From: Cloeon dipterum
Lineage: Eukaryota > Arthropoda > Insecta > Ephemeroptera > Baetidae
Assembly: GCF_949628265.1 (NCBI RefSeq)
Contig: NC_088789.1
Coordinates: 32,915,883 to 32,979,882, forward strand
Direction of reading: 5' to 3'
Length of the DNA stretch: 64,000 nt
Positions 12,082 to 23,759 of this stretch are shown one piece after another. The translations under genes were made by a program, and so were the position numbers. The notes beneath the pieces are model-generated. The model was not told the origin of the DNA and did not search any database. It saw nothing but the letters and a program-made list of their open reading frames with translations. Every line of letters starts with the position of its first letter. Within the stretch, counting starts at the first letter, position 1.

Positions 12082-14355
12082 GTAAGCAAGAAAATTGAAC
12101 AGTGTAGTTTAGCTAATTGAAATAAATAATAATCCAATCAATACGTCGGCTATCATTTTGATAAAGAACCTTTTCTAGTGAGCAATAAAAAATAAAAAGT
12201 ATAAATAAAAAGGGTTATGCAACCGGCAGTGGCAGTACCGATCAAAGAAATCTATGCAACCTGCACATCACGTATATTGCCCTATAAATCCTAAAAGCAG
12301 CCGTAGAGCTAGCCGACATGCATACACGAGCAGAAAATGCCGAAAATGCATTCCCAAGCAAAAGGTATACGATGTAAATTACGTATTGTAATATTTTCTT
12401 CAAGTCAAATATGTTATTAATAAAAAAAACATTATGACATTTCACCCTCTGAATGGCAATGTGATTGATAATAATTGGTTGAAATAAAAATAGTATTGAA
12501 GTTATGCAACCTGAGCTGCATTTGGGGGTTTCCTGTTGCATAAGTTCCAGTCATGCCTTGAATGCATTGGAGTCAAAAGTTTGAGAGAGAAAATCCAGGG
12601 GGTGCAGTTGTCGCTCAGGACAAATCGCCTGCGTTTATTTATGGGGGAGCTGACCGTGAAAAATCGAGACAGAGCACACATGTGTTCGGCCAGGGTTGAA
12701 TGAGAAGGGGAGGGAGCGAGCCTGTGAAAAAGAGACAATCCGCTCGCTCGCTCGCCCGCCCGCTCAGCCATTTTCGAATAAAATTCTCTTTCCAGACTCT
12801 GAGCATTTTTTCTATCGCGCGCGTTATATTTTGACGATTAAATATTTCTAATTAAAATTTGATATACGTTGAATAATTTTGAAAAACATTAAAAAATAGA
12901 GGAAATTCAGTTCTTTCCCCTAGCATATTTTGCAATGTGAACATAAATTTCAGACATTAACAAATATAATTATTTAAATGAGAATAAATTACTATCCATT
13001 TTTTTTATTGCTCCATTCGCTAGAACTTATGATCCGAAATTTAATTGCGTTGGTTTGATTGAATTTGAGCTAGCAAAGGGCAAGTTATAAGCTTAAAAAG
13101 GTTGGGGTGATTTTTGTACTTTTGGTTATTTCTGATTTTTTTGTTAAATCACACGCTTCATTTCTGGTTTAATTAATATTACGGCCTATTACCTTATAAC
13201 GTTGTATTGACATCAAATGTCGCATTTGACACGTAAAAGGGAAGTAAATGCAGCCTGCAACATGAAACCTGCATCGTAAAATTTTATTGTAAATTTATCT
13301 CAATAATTTCACCCTAATAAATGCACTCTTATACAAAAATTATGCATTTTGACGATTTTTGTCATATGGCAACCATTTAAAATTATTCTTGAGCCAAAAA
13401 AGTCTGGTATATTTATAGAAAAATGTCGTTTGAAAAGGTTAAGTTTGTAGTAATTACCGTTTTGTAAATAAACTTATTTTGCAGCCAAAGCCTTCTTTTA
13501 GTGGCGCGTTTAAGTGGCTGTAAGAAAATTTGACGCAAAATAAGCGATAATTATATTAAATAACTTTGGTCTCAATAGACTTTGGTAAGTAATTTTTAAA
13601 AACTTGAATATATTATTTTTTAGAGCATTATGTGCTAAGAAAATCTATCCCTCCATTGTCAAAAAGTTCAGAAAATAAATTTTTTTGCAAAAATCTTAAT
13701 GATAATTAACAATAATTAATATCTTTTGATATTTTTCAAAAACTGTTTCAAAATCGGCAATAGGAGCAGAGCGATATGAAATAATGAAAATCAATTACTC
13801 GTGAAATTTTTAAACGCCTCTAAGCATTAGTAGACGTTCACGCTGGTTTTTCGCTCCGCACAGATTCTGTATGAAAAAATGTTTTGACTCGCATAACTTT
13901 AAAATCTGGAAGCTATCATTGAAACTAGGCCTCGAAACTCTTTAACCGTTTTTCAAATTTTAATATTTCAAGCATAACACGCTAAAAACACATAATTTCA
14001 CTAGCTTTAATTTATCCCTTAAATTCTTTTAAAATAAGACACCAAACCTTATTCGAAAATAGCAAGAAAAATCGCCAATTACTTGGAAACAACATGCATT
14101 TAAAAAGACATGAAACAAAAATACTTGAATGTGTTTTTGATTATTCATATTTCCTCTTTTCTATCAGTCGCAATTGCACGAAATTTGCTCGATCTTTATA
14201 ACTTACTAAAAACTACAAATTATTCTTAAATAATTTAACCATTTACCAGCAGCAATAAAGTTTAAATTTTATTATTAATCTGAGCAACTTTTAATAATTT
14301 TTTTATGGTAAAGTTATTGGTATGTGTTTTGTATTGCGCCATACTAATTTTCCCT
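12082..14355. other. Gene-free AT-rich stretch
   Basis: Long AT-rich DNA with scattered short frames only; no recognised gene or repeat. Confidence 0.5.
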
Positions 14356-14791
14356 AATTGACCAGTTGCATCAATCCTTAGTTATCGAAGTCGCCAACAG
14401 ATGGCGCAACCATAGACTTACTTAAAAATTTTGTTTTAAGCGGTTTTAAGGCATTTTCGCTGCAATTTCAGACTCAATCTAGCTATTTTGCTTTTTTTAA
14501 TTAATTTGATTTTTTTTGACGTGCTGAAAACCAAAATCGGTTCAGCCAATCGCCGTAGAATCGTGAAAAACTATTTTTTGAAATAAAAAAATATTTTCCA
14601 ACGTTTCTACGGCGAATGGCTGAACCGATTTTGGTTTTCAGCACGTCAAAAAAAGAAAGAAAATTAATTAAAAAAGTAAAATAGCTAGATTGAGTCTGAA
14701 ATCGCAGCGGAAATGCCTCAAAATCGAAAGTCTACGGTGGCGCCATCTGTTGGCGGCTTCGAACACTAAAGGTTTATGCAACTGGTGAATT
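14356..14791. mobile_element. Family B palindromic element, copy 1
   Basis: A 436-bp near-palindrome without coding capacity. Its ends are AATTGACCAGTTGCAT and ATGCAACTGGTGAATT. Inside each end is CCAACAGATGGCGC or its reverse, and the centre is CCAAAATCGGTTCAGCCA with its inverse. Two more copies lie at 17.9 and 20.5 kb. Confidence 0.8.
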
Positions 14792-15640
14792 AATATGCTT
14801 TTCTGCCGCAACACTTGAATTAACTGATTTTCACGTGTATTGTTTTCGTGCACATGCACTCGGCCTGCACTTTGCCTGCCGCCTCCAAAAGCAACAAAAA
14901 GGCTGCTGTCCAAAGAAAATTTATGGCCGTCCGTGCACGGTTATAGGCAAACACTGCGCTCTCTCCAGTTTTCTGTGTGCTTCAAGAGTAGTGAACTCTG
15001 TGTTTTTACTCCAAGAATCCAGTGTTTTAGCAGAAATACCCAAATTATGGAGCTCCCACATATTCCAACTCGCTGTGAAGGTAAGAAAAACAATTCTTTG
15101 ACAGGGTGCAATGTTTCAGCTGATTTTTTTTACGATTTTATCAAGTTATTAAGCAATTTATGTTTACCGTAACGTTGATTGCGAGCACAAAAAATTAATT
15201 TTCTCGAATTAATTGAAAATAACATTAATTGGGTCTGAAACTTGAACTCAGTCACCTTGTAATTATGTGAAATTTAAAGGTTTTCCCATCTGACATAGAT
15301 TTTATTCTCAGTATTTTACCTGAAAAAAATTGATAGCGCGGGAAAGAGCTCGTCCGGCCGCTCAGCCAAAGACGCGACGACAACGTACCCCGCACCCTCA
15401 CCACCCTCGCACCGACGAATGAACGAACGACGACGAGCAAGAAATGAGCTGCAGGTTGCAAATATTTTTAGGTAAGGGATACTCTCAAATTTAATGTGGA
15501 TTTTTAATTAATTAATTCACTGACTGCAGATACGGGCACAGACACCTTTAAAAGCAACTTTGGCCTCGTGATGTCGTGATGTCATGATGCGTGCTTTACT
15601 CCCGATTGAAACATGCTAGGAACCAAGGCAAATATTCATA

Positions 15641-17507
15641 GGTAAGCGTGCAATCTTTCGGATATTTTATTTCGATCAAATCAAAATTATTATCAATATC
15701 AGAATAATTTATGTGAACCTTTTTTAGAAGGTGGCGCAAGGAGAGCTGTAATCGAGGCGACTGGGGTTTTTACTTTGCTTTGGTTATCTGTACTGCGACC
15801 TCTAGTGCTTTTGGGAGCCAAAAATTTCGATTCTGAATCGCATTGCTTCCAAAAACAGCTTCATTGAGTACACAGTGAGTTTAATATTATTCTTTTTTAC
15901 ACGAGTTTTTTGTGAATTAATTTGCATTCTAACTTTCGACAAATAATATTCCATTTTTTCGTGCCCACATAAGATTTTTAAGTTTGCTTTTTTTAAATTC
16001 GCCCCATTGCTGCTAAAAGTTATATAACGTACCCATCGTCGAAATTTTATTAAAATGTGCACATTTCTATTTGCAGATTTCTGTTCTTTTGGGAAAAAGG
16101 TGACTGCGGTTTGTGCTTTGAATGAATGAATTTGAGTTAATTGCAATTGGCGGGCACATGAACGCAATTGTAACCTTTTCTGATGAAAGACAATAAAGAT
16201 AATTTTTAATTAATTAAATAATTTTTATTTCATATCAGAATCCATTCTCATCTAAATTATTTCTCTTTAAAAATTGAGTCGAAAAGAGGAAATAAGTGAG
16301 TACGATCGAGCTGAGCAGGACAATATTTCTGTAGATATGCGGAAAAATAAACAGCTCGCTATCAGGGTTGCATTTGCTTAATTCATTCCACCCGATTTTT
16401 TTCACCACTGGTGGTTTAAACAACTCAATTTTGAACAATTTCTTGCGCAAGAAATGAATTTATTCCATATTCCCCTGTGAAAATCTAAGATTTTCGGTCG
16501 GAAGTGGTCAAATTTCCTCTACTGTGCTAATTTTTTCGTTCAAATTGCCATTTTTTGCTGCCTCATTTTCTCCAAAAAATTTCAACTCGAGGTCTTGATC
16601 TAATAACTAGAAATTTGTTAAAAACTGAGATGCAAGAAACTGGTAAAAATGAAAAAAAAACGGTTTTTAACACTGCCCTGCAATTTTTTTTAATGCGGGT
16701 CTTTCGCAACCTTGCTCTCCATCTACCGAACCAAAACACAATAAAAATGTTCATTCGCGACTCGAGTAAGCGCTTGTCCTAAGTTTCCTTGACCTTAGCC
16801 ACGTGACTGCTCAGATTCACGCTGTTCTTGCTGACAATGAATAGAATCAGATGTCGCTGCTGCCGCTTCTCCATTTCCAGGCCAAAAGGGGCACTTTTCG
16901 AACGTTAATTTCTCGGTTGTTTAATTCCCGCGATCGTGGTTTGGACTTACGTCGCAGTTCAAATCAGTAAAAATCGTGCGCTTTTGTCGGACATCAATTT
17001 AGGCGCGGGTGCCTTCGAGCAGAGCAGCTAACGAAAACTCATCTAAAGAGGAATGCCAGTGACTATCCCCGCAAAATCGTTACCACCCTAAGGAATTTTT
17101 CGAGAATATCGACCTCAAAGTTTTTTTAAATGGAAAGTTCTCACAGGAAATTTGTAATCGTGATTTTCACTAAATTTGCGCATTTGCACGAAATATATAG
17201 CCAGAAAATTTCTAATCATGTGAGATCATATAATAAAGCGCTGGAAATTTCGGGAACAAACTGGCAATAACTATCTGATCTGTCATGCTTCGCTCTTTTC
17301 CACAGGGCGGCCTAATTTCACTTAATTATAATTTTAATTCAGTTTTCTTTCTCAGAAAAATTTGGAATTTTGGCACGTGGTAGGCGGGTTGTCTGTCATT
17401 TTAAATAAAAAATTTGTGTTACACGTAGCCTCTGTTAGCCATAAGGGTCCGAGTTTACCTCTGAAAATCATAAATATATAATGATTTCTTTTAATGTTTT
17501 ACCCAGG
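15641..17507. other. Region upstream of Smr paralog 1
   Basis: No coding sequence recognised. It should include the promoter and any 5' UTR exon of the Smr gene, which splices into the acceptor at 17506. Confidence 0.4.
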
Positions 17508-20308
17508 ATGACGGTTACGACGGAGCCAAAGGAAAACAAGGTGGGAAAAGCAGCCAAGAGCGCACAGAAGAAGGAGGCAAAAAGGGAAAGGAAAGCGCAA
17601 ACTGCTCTCCACAAATCGTTGGAAGAGAAGAACATCACGGAGTCCCTATTTATAGGCACTCGCGTGAAGCATTCGATTCCAACGATGGTGAGTACTATTT
17701 ATTCTATAAATGTCTTCAAATATATTTCTGTTTCACTTTTCCAGATATAGCAAACTGTCGAAACGCATTTTCAATTAGACACTATTACTTTCCTCACAAG
17801 GGAAAGTACACGTAATTGTCATGAGCTTATATGTTGAATAATATGTATAAACGATGGCGTTTTTTATTTTAAAAGCCACACAGCATTTTCAGGCTGCAAA
17901 ACTGTCGGTGGCTGGCAAAATTCTCCGCGAATTGACCAGTTGCATAAACCCTTAGTTATTGAAGCCGCCAACAGATGGCGCAACCAGACTTTTTTTAAAA
18001 ATTTTTGTTTTAGGTGGTTTTAAGGCATTTCCGCTGCGATTTCAGATTCAATCTAGCTATTTTGCTTTTTTAAAATTAATTTGCTAATTTTTGACGTTCT
18101 GAAAACCAAAATCGGTTCAGCCATTCGCCGTAGAAACGTTGGAAAAGATTTTTTTTATTTCAAAAACTAGTTTTTCATGATTCTACGGAGATTGGCTGAA
18201 CCGATTTTGGTTTTCAGCACGTCAAAAAAAAAGCAAATTAATTGAAGAATGCACAGTAGCTCAGTTGAGTCTGAAATCGCAGTGGAAGTGCCTCGAAATT
18301 AAATTTATTACGAAAGTATACGGTGGCACTATCTGTTGGCCATAAAATTAGTGTGTGGCAATGAGAGTTTATTTGTATAACGTCATGACGATAATTTTTT
18401 GGTAATACATATTTTTTAATATTTTTTTAATAATATATATTTATGTTTTTGAGCATCTTCGACAACTAAATAATAAGTGAAAACAGCGCCGTGCGAATTT
18501 ACTGGCTTTATTATTAGTGGACTTAAAAGACGTAGGTTTTTTTATTTCTATCTTTTTTTTGTGGCAATGGCAATGTTTACTCCTCAGTCTAGCACTTTTT
18601 TTATAATTAACAGATAATTTTAAAGAATAACCAGTTAGATTAGAATGTTAAAATACTACTAATCTTTAAGGGCCAATCGTTAATGGCGCATTTCAACAAA
18701 AGAATTTCTTTAATTTCAGAGAGAGCCAGAGCCAATCCCCGTGAGCAGGCGTGTGCAGTTCCAAAAGAGGTTTCCTAATTGGAACGCTCACGCAATCAAC
18801 GCACTCTTCGAAATAACGAACGAAGATGCAAGTGCCGTTGATAAGTTCATCGGGGATTTGGAAAGGAACAAGCGCGCAAATCCCTTCCTTAAAGATCTGC
18901 TGAGAGAAACGGAGGAGAAGTTAATCCAGCAGGCGCTCTCGGCAGTCTTTAAGGTATTTATATTTTTTGTCCAATGTTCTCAATTAGTTAACAGTCTTAT
19001 AAACATGCCAACGGCTTTTAAAAACCGTGAAGATTGTGTTCTTAACTTAACTAACGTTTTGTTTGTTCGCGCAGGCAACTCACGAAGATTCTCCTGGAAA
19101 GGAGAACTACAATGCTGAGGCTGTTCAGACCAAAATTTCATCATTAAGAGATAAAGTTTTGGCTGCTGAACAGCTAGGATTCTCCAATTGGATTAAGAGC
19201 GAAATGGCAAGATCAACCGGCGATGAACAGTCAGCTCGTCGGTTTGAAGAACTTGTAAGGTTTTACCGTTAAATTATTTAAAAATTACTTACTCTTGATT
19301 TTTTTCAGGCCAAACAGCAGAAAATCCGATTGGAGTCCATCTTGAAAATGATTTACACAATCATTTTCAAGAAATCCAGCAAACGTGAGTTGGACCTCCA
19401 CTTCTTGCACGTGCGTGAGGCTCGCATAGTAAGTACCAATGAGTGTTTTTTCTGACTTTTACTCCTGTTCATTTCTGTGGATCGACAAGTGACCGTTAGC
19501 ACTTCAATAGTCGGTCGAGATTATGTTTAACGATCCGAAAGACACAACTAGTACATGTAATGCAAGTTATGTCCCCAAATTGACAACTTGCTTCTTTAAA
19601 CGTAACCGTTTTTCGCGCCATACACCACCGGACGCCATAATCCAGACTCCACTGCTTGCCAATATATATTATTTCTAACATTTACTCTGCTTGGCCACAT
19701 TTTCTTGGCAATATTCGATTCCTCTAGTCGAGATCTGTCTATTAGACGGTGTTGACAGTGTCCAACGGCGTATGAGAACTTTTAGGAATCTCTTTTTGGC
19801 GATTGAAATCAGATTTCAAGCAAGGAGACATAGTACTAACTTTGCAGCCACTTTTCTAAAAAAAATTACACTGCTACTTAGGTCAATTTAAGCTCCAAAT
19901 TAATTCTAAAGTTCTTGTATTGGCCTAAATAACGGTTTTGAAGGATTTTTCTGGATCAATACTACAAATGAGTTTAATCGCTTGAATGAATTAGTAGGAA
20001 TATTGCCTTCGAGTTCTGAATTTTTATTTTAATTTCAGGCCACCAAGATTTTCCTCAATAACTCCGTCGTAAAGGACACTCGGCGGAAACAACCAAAGAT
20101 TACGATCATCACTGGCCGAGGGAAACACAGCGAAGGAGGCATCCCGAAACTTCGGCCAGAAGTCGAAAGTATTTTGAAAGGAGCCAACATACCGTGAGTT
20201 TCCTACAGTTATTTATTAATCCCATTTACTTCAATACTCTCCACTTTCAGACATCAATGCGACGTTGGCTCCTTCTCCTTCTACCCGCCCACATCTTTGG
20301 TTGTCTAG
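17508..20308 (+). CDS. Smr-domain protein, N4BP2-like (paralog 1)
   Basis: Six exons join in phase to give 308 aa: 17508-17687, 18720-18953, 19075-19254, 19309-19428, 20039-20193 and 20251-20308. Every junction has a GT donor and an AG acceptor. The start is the first ATG after a strong acceptor at 17506, so a 5' UTR exon probably lies upstream. The N-terminus is Lys/Glu-rich and probably coiled. Residues about 65-135 look like a small helical ubiquitin-binding (CUE-like) region. Residues about 140-210 match the DUF1771 helical extension. The C-terminus is an Smr domain with DLHFLHVREA (the DLHGLxVxEA signature) and ITIITGRGKHSEGG (the TGxGxHS signature). Smr domains of this type act on or bind nucleic acid; metazoan DUF1771-Smr proteins include N4BP2. 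Both Smr motifs are intact, so activity is possible. Intron 1 carries a family B palindromic element and intron 4 a family G repeat. A paralog lies at 56.1 kb. Confidence 0.85.
17930..18340. mobile_element. Family B palindromic element, copy 2
   Basis: Same structure as the copy at 14356, but the right end is lost after CTATCTGTTGGC. It is inserted in intron 1 of Smr paralog 1. Confidence 0.8.
19470..19790 (+). repeat. Family G interspersed repeat, copy 2
   Basis: A diverged copy of the 8.3-kb repeat inside intron 4 of Smr paralog 1 (GAAAGACACAACTAGTACAT, CACCACCGGACGCC, GTCCAACGGCG). Confidence 0.5.
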
Positions 20309-20536
20309 TCGAGTGTCCGAAGAGGACGGAGTCGCCATCCCCCAGTGAAGAAGAAGAAGGCTGACTAGGACGCGTGTCCGTTTATCCTGCTATAGTCTTG
20401 ACCTTTGACAGTTTTCCTGTCAAGTGATACGAGTTTGCGCTCCTTGTCCACGACAGTTGAGGAGTGCCGTTGCCATTTTAGCTGTAACAAAATCACCGCG
20501 GCCCAAAGGAGTTGAAGCTGTTCCCACTTTAGCGCC

Positions 20537-20955
20537 AATTGACCAGTTGTATAAACCCTTAGTTATCGAAGCCGCCAACAGATGGCGCAACCACAGACTT
20601 TCGGTTTTAAGGCATTTCCGCTGCGATTTCAGACTCAATCGAGTTATTTTGCTTTTTTTAATTAATTTGCTTTTTTTTTGACGTGTTGAAAACCAAAATC
20701 GGTTCAGCCATTCGCTGTAGAAACGTTGGAAATTATTTTTTTATTTCAAAAAATAGTTTTTCATGATTCTACGGCGATTGGCTGAACCGATTTTGGTTTT
20801 CAGCACGTCAAAAAAAAGCAAAATAATTGAAGAATGCACAGTAGCTAGATTGAGTCTGATATCGCAGCGGAAGTGCCTAAAAATCAAAAGTCTACGATGG
20901 CGCCATCTGTTAATTGGCGGCTTCGAACACTTAGGGTTTATGCAACTGGTGAATT
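20537..20955. mobile_element. Family B palindromic element, copy 3
   Basis: A full-length copy with both terminal repeats, 230 bp past the stop codon of Smr paralog 1, so it may lie in or next to its 3' UTR. Confidence 0.8.
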
Positions 20956-21859
20956 TTTAAAACGAGAAACACGGCCAATTTCAAAATCGAACCCTGTCCA
21001 TAGGGGAATTTTAAACAATATCAAGGAAATATGTCATTTGCTCAAGTTTTGACGACATGGTTTTTCGGGCCCTGTGTTTGGGAGGCCAATGATTTAGACA
21101 CCAGTCGACGCCTCTGAATGCGCTCAGTCCGCCAGACCATAATCAGACCATTTCTAGAATTACAACCAACTTTTGAAGAACAGATTTTGTGAAAATGACA
21201 AAATTTCGAACAAATTGTACGCTATGACCCAGATATTTCCTGTTGATGCTGCCTAAGTATCGAATGTGGTATTTGAATCGACATCTTTGGGACTGATTCT
21301 TTTGTATAGTTGTATATAGATTTCTATTCTGGCTGGTGGCCTCCATTAATTTCGATTCGTATCGTATCATCACAAGGACCTTGTAGCAGAAGGTCTTTTT
21401 CCACTTTAACCTGACATATCGAAACGACCTTTTTCAGGGTACCAAATCCTGATATCCTATTCTCGTACCTGTATATAGTTGGTTTTGATGACTCTTTCCC
21501 CACTCTTAGACAATATTTCGCGAATTTTCATTAGCCGCTGAGCATTTTGACAGGCCGAGGCGCATTCATTTCATTACCATACTCCAAGGGTGCGACGCGA
21601 TTTGAATTGTCCAATAATTCAACGTACCAAGCGCAAAGCGCTTGTCAAACACTCGATTTAATGAGAAAAGCGATATATATTTCTACACATTCTATTTCTG
21701 ATGTGATCATTGTACCTAAATCTTTTTTTTTGCGAAAGTGAGACTTTTGAATCTATGCTCAATGTGAAACGATAGACTTGATTTATGTACAGTTGTACAT
21801 AAACCTTCACTGATGTGATTTTATAGCTCTGAAAATGTGAGCTTTATACTATCTATGTA

Positions 21860-22565
21860 TTGTTATCGTATTTTAAGAAGTTGTTGTACATTTTTTCCAG
21901 AAAAAGGAATATTTTTACATACTATGAAATGTAACGTGAGGAGATTCGAACTTGCATATTTTTTATATACAGTGCAATCTCTGTGGTGATCTTTGTGAAA
22001 TCGTTAGCTGCTCAGAGCAGAAGTCGCGTGTTCACAATAATTGGAAGGTTTTTTTCGTCACGACGTTTTCCTTCCATTCGACTGAATAACTCTCCTAATG
22101 TAATTAGATGAACAAAGTTATTTTAAATAGAAAATATTTCTATAGTATTTTAAGAAAATCAAATGTATAAAGGAATATTTTTACTCACAAAATTATTATT
22201 AGTGTAACGAGAGATATGTAAACTTGTATATTTTTGTATGCAGTGCAATAATTTGCCATCTCTGTGTGGTTGTCATTGTGAAATCCAGAACTTTGTGAGC
22301 CAGCAGTAGTCGCGTGTGTTCACAATTCTCAATAATTTTGGAAGGTTTTTTCGTCACTTTTAGACGTTTTCCTTCCATTCAACTAAATAACTCTCCTAGT
22401 GCAATATAAATGAACAAAGTTATTTTTAATAGAAAATATTTCTATTGTATTTTAAGAAAATCGCATGTTCACAATAATTTTGGAAGGTTTTTTTCGTCAC
22501 TTTGACGTTTTCCTTCCATTTGACTGAATATATAAATGAACATAGTTAATTTTAATTGAAAACCA
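21860..22565 (+). repeat. Tandem repeat, about 300-bp unit
   Basis: Two full units and one partial share GTATTTTAAGAA, AAGGAATATTTTTAC, GTCGCGTGTTCACAATAAT and CGTTTTCCTTCCATTCGACT. The last block recurs at about 22067, 22370 and 22510. The array lies between Smr paralog 1 and the thioredoxin remnant. Confidence 0.8.
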
Positions 22566-22788
22566 AACGAGTTTAATTTTCATCTAGACCCTAGCTGCCA
22601 TGGGAAATTACCCTTGCCCCTCCTTTTAGCGCCACTTTCAGGGCGTTGGCACCTTTCTAGAATTTAAATTAAAATTTTCTCCCCGAAAAATATTTTAGTG
22701 GGAAAGTTAACTGTTAACATAATCAGATATTCGGTATATTTTTTAACCAGCACAAATCGTGTCCCAAAGAAAAAAGAAAGACGCTCAC

Positions 22789-23752
22789 CTTCCGAGTGAA
22801 GCACAGGTCCTTTGATTCTCGTCGAGGGTGCAGTCGACCTTGGCAACGTTAACGTCAGGGTTGTCCCAGGCCCCAGGTGGTCGCAAGGCGCTTGCAGCAC
22901 GGCACAAAGAATTTGACCAGCGCCTCATTGGACCCGACGCCTCTGCGCTGCTTGCAAACTGCTGCAGCTCGAATAACAGGCCCCTGGAACTTCTCAGTCT
23001 GTCCTAAAAATTCAGGACACACACGGCATTAGATTGTTTATTATTTGAGCATTCGCTTTTGGCGTTTGTGGACGGACACTCGCCAAACATTTTTTTGCTC
23101 CTGTTAAGATCCCCAGGATATCGCCTAGAGAGGTCGCTTATTACTTTGGTGTCTGCTTGCAGAGAAAGAATTGGTTTAAGTATTTAAAAATAGCGGAAAC
23201 ACAACAAAAATTAATTTAAATCTATTTGTTTCCCCAAATGGACGAGCCCTCGGTGTTCGAAGCCGCCTTGACTAAAAACCTCGTTTCTCCACTATCCATT
23301 ATTGTGAAGTCAAAAACGATCAGCAATAAAACACATTATCAAAATAATAAAGGATCAATCCAAATCAGGGTGTTTAATACCTTTTTTGCACTCCTTGCTC
23401 GATCCATAGCATGACCTCAAGCTGTCATCGCGGAGGATGGCGCGGACTGACTTTCAGGTTTCGGACGGTCGCGGCTGAAGCGACTCGTCCAGATTGTGCG
23501 CCAGCTCCTATCCCAGGTCTGCGCCGCACATTTTTATTAATCCTAGCACCGCCTGCTCCTCCTCCTCCTGCACTCTGCAGCTTTTTCTCCTTTCACAACA
23601 CCCTGACTCACGAATATCTGCACCGTCTGGCCAATCTTCTTGAAGACGAATGACATGAGCGAGGTCAGGTCCAAGGAGCCACGGAATTTCAGCCAGTCAG
23701 TCTCGCCATTCTTGAAGAACTTGAGCCTTGGAATAGAAGCGCCACTTCTTAC
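22789..23752 (-). pseudogene. Decayed multi-thioredoxin (TXNDC5/ERp46-like) gene
   Basis: Two minus-strand pieces resemble a protein with several thioredoxin domains. Piece 1 (about 23752-23620) encodes IPRLKFFKNGETDWLKFRGS and LDLTSLMSFV, the second half of a thioredoxin domain. Piece 2 (23003-22789), bounded by an acceptor and a GTGAGC donor, encodes ALVKFFVPCCKRLATTW and, in another frame, NPDVNVAKVDCTLDENQ. The active-site region that should read WCGHC is shortened to CC, and a frameshift separates the two halves. Between the pieces the sequence has stops in all useful frames. TXNDC5-like proteins are ER disulfide isomerases; this copy cannot make one. A Leu/Val-rich stretch near 24.24 kb (minus) might be its former signal peptide, but this is weak. 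Confidence 0.6.
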
Positions 23753-23759
23753 AACTACA

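Larger units (their letters stand above)
9614..15638 (+). other. Scattered exon-like pieces, unassigned
   Basis: Several short segments have plausible acceptors and donors but no recognisable protein. An ATG-started piece at about 9614-9657 ends at CCAG|GTAAGA. Others are about 10286-10382, 10565-10646 and 11233-11356; the last holds ATGAAAAGG and an 18-codon Lys-rich frame ending at GTAAAT. The piece 12033-12081 continues that frame in phase (RSRNSLCRQNLKQLNDR). Others end at about 15079, 15470 and 15640. They could be alternative 5' exons of the Smr gene at 17.5 kb, exons of a noncoding transcript, or chance. Confidence 0.2.

Noticed and set aside
15802..16167. 121-codon minus-strand frame
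   Set aside because: Lys-rich composition typical of AT-rich noncoding DNA; no splice context or recognised motif.
21860..22565. CRISPR-like repeat pattern
   Set aside because: Units are about 300 bp with no short constant repeats and unique spacers, and the DNA is eukaryotic.
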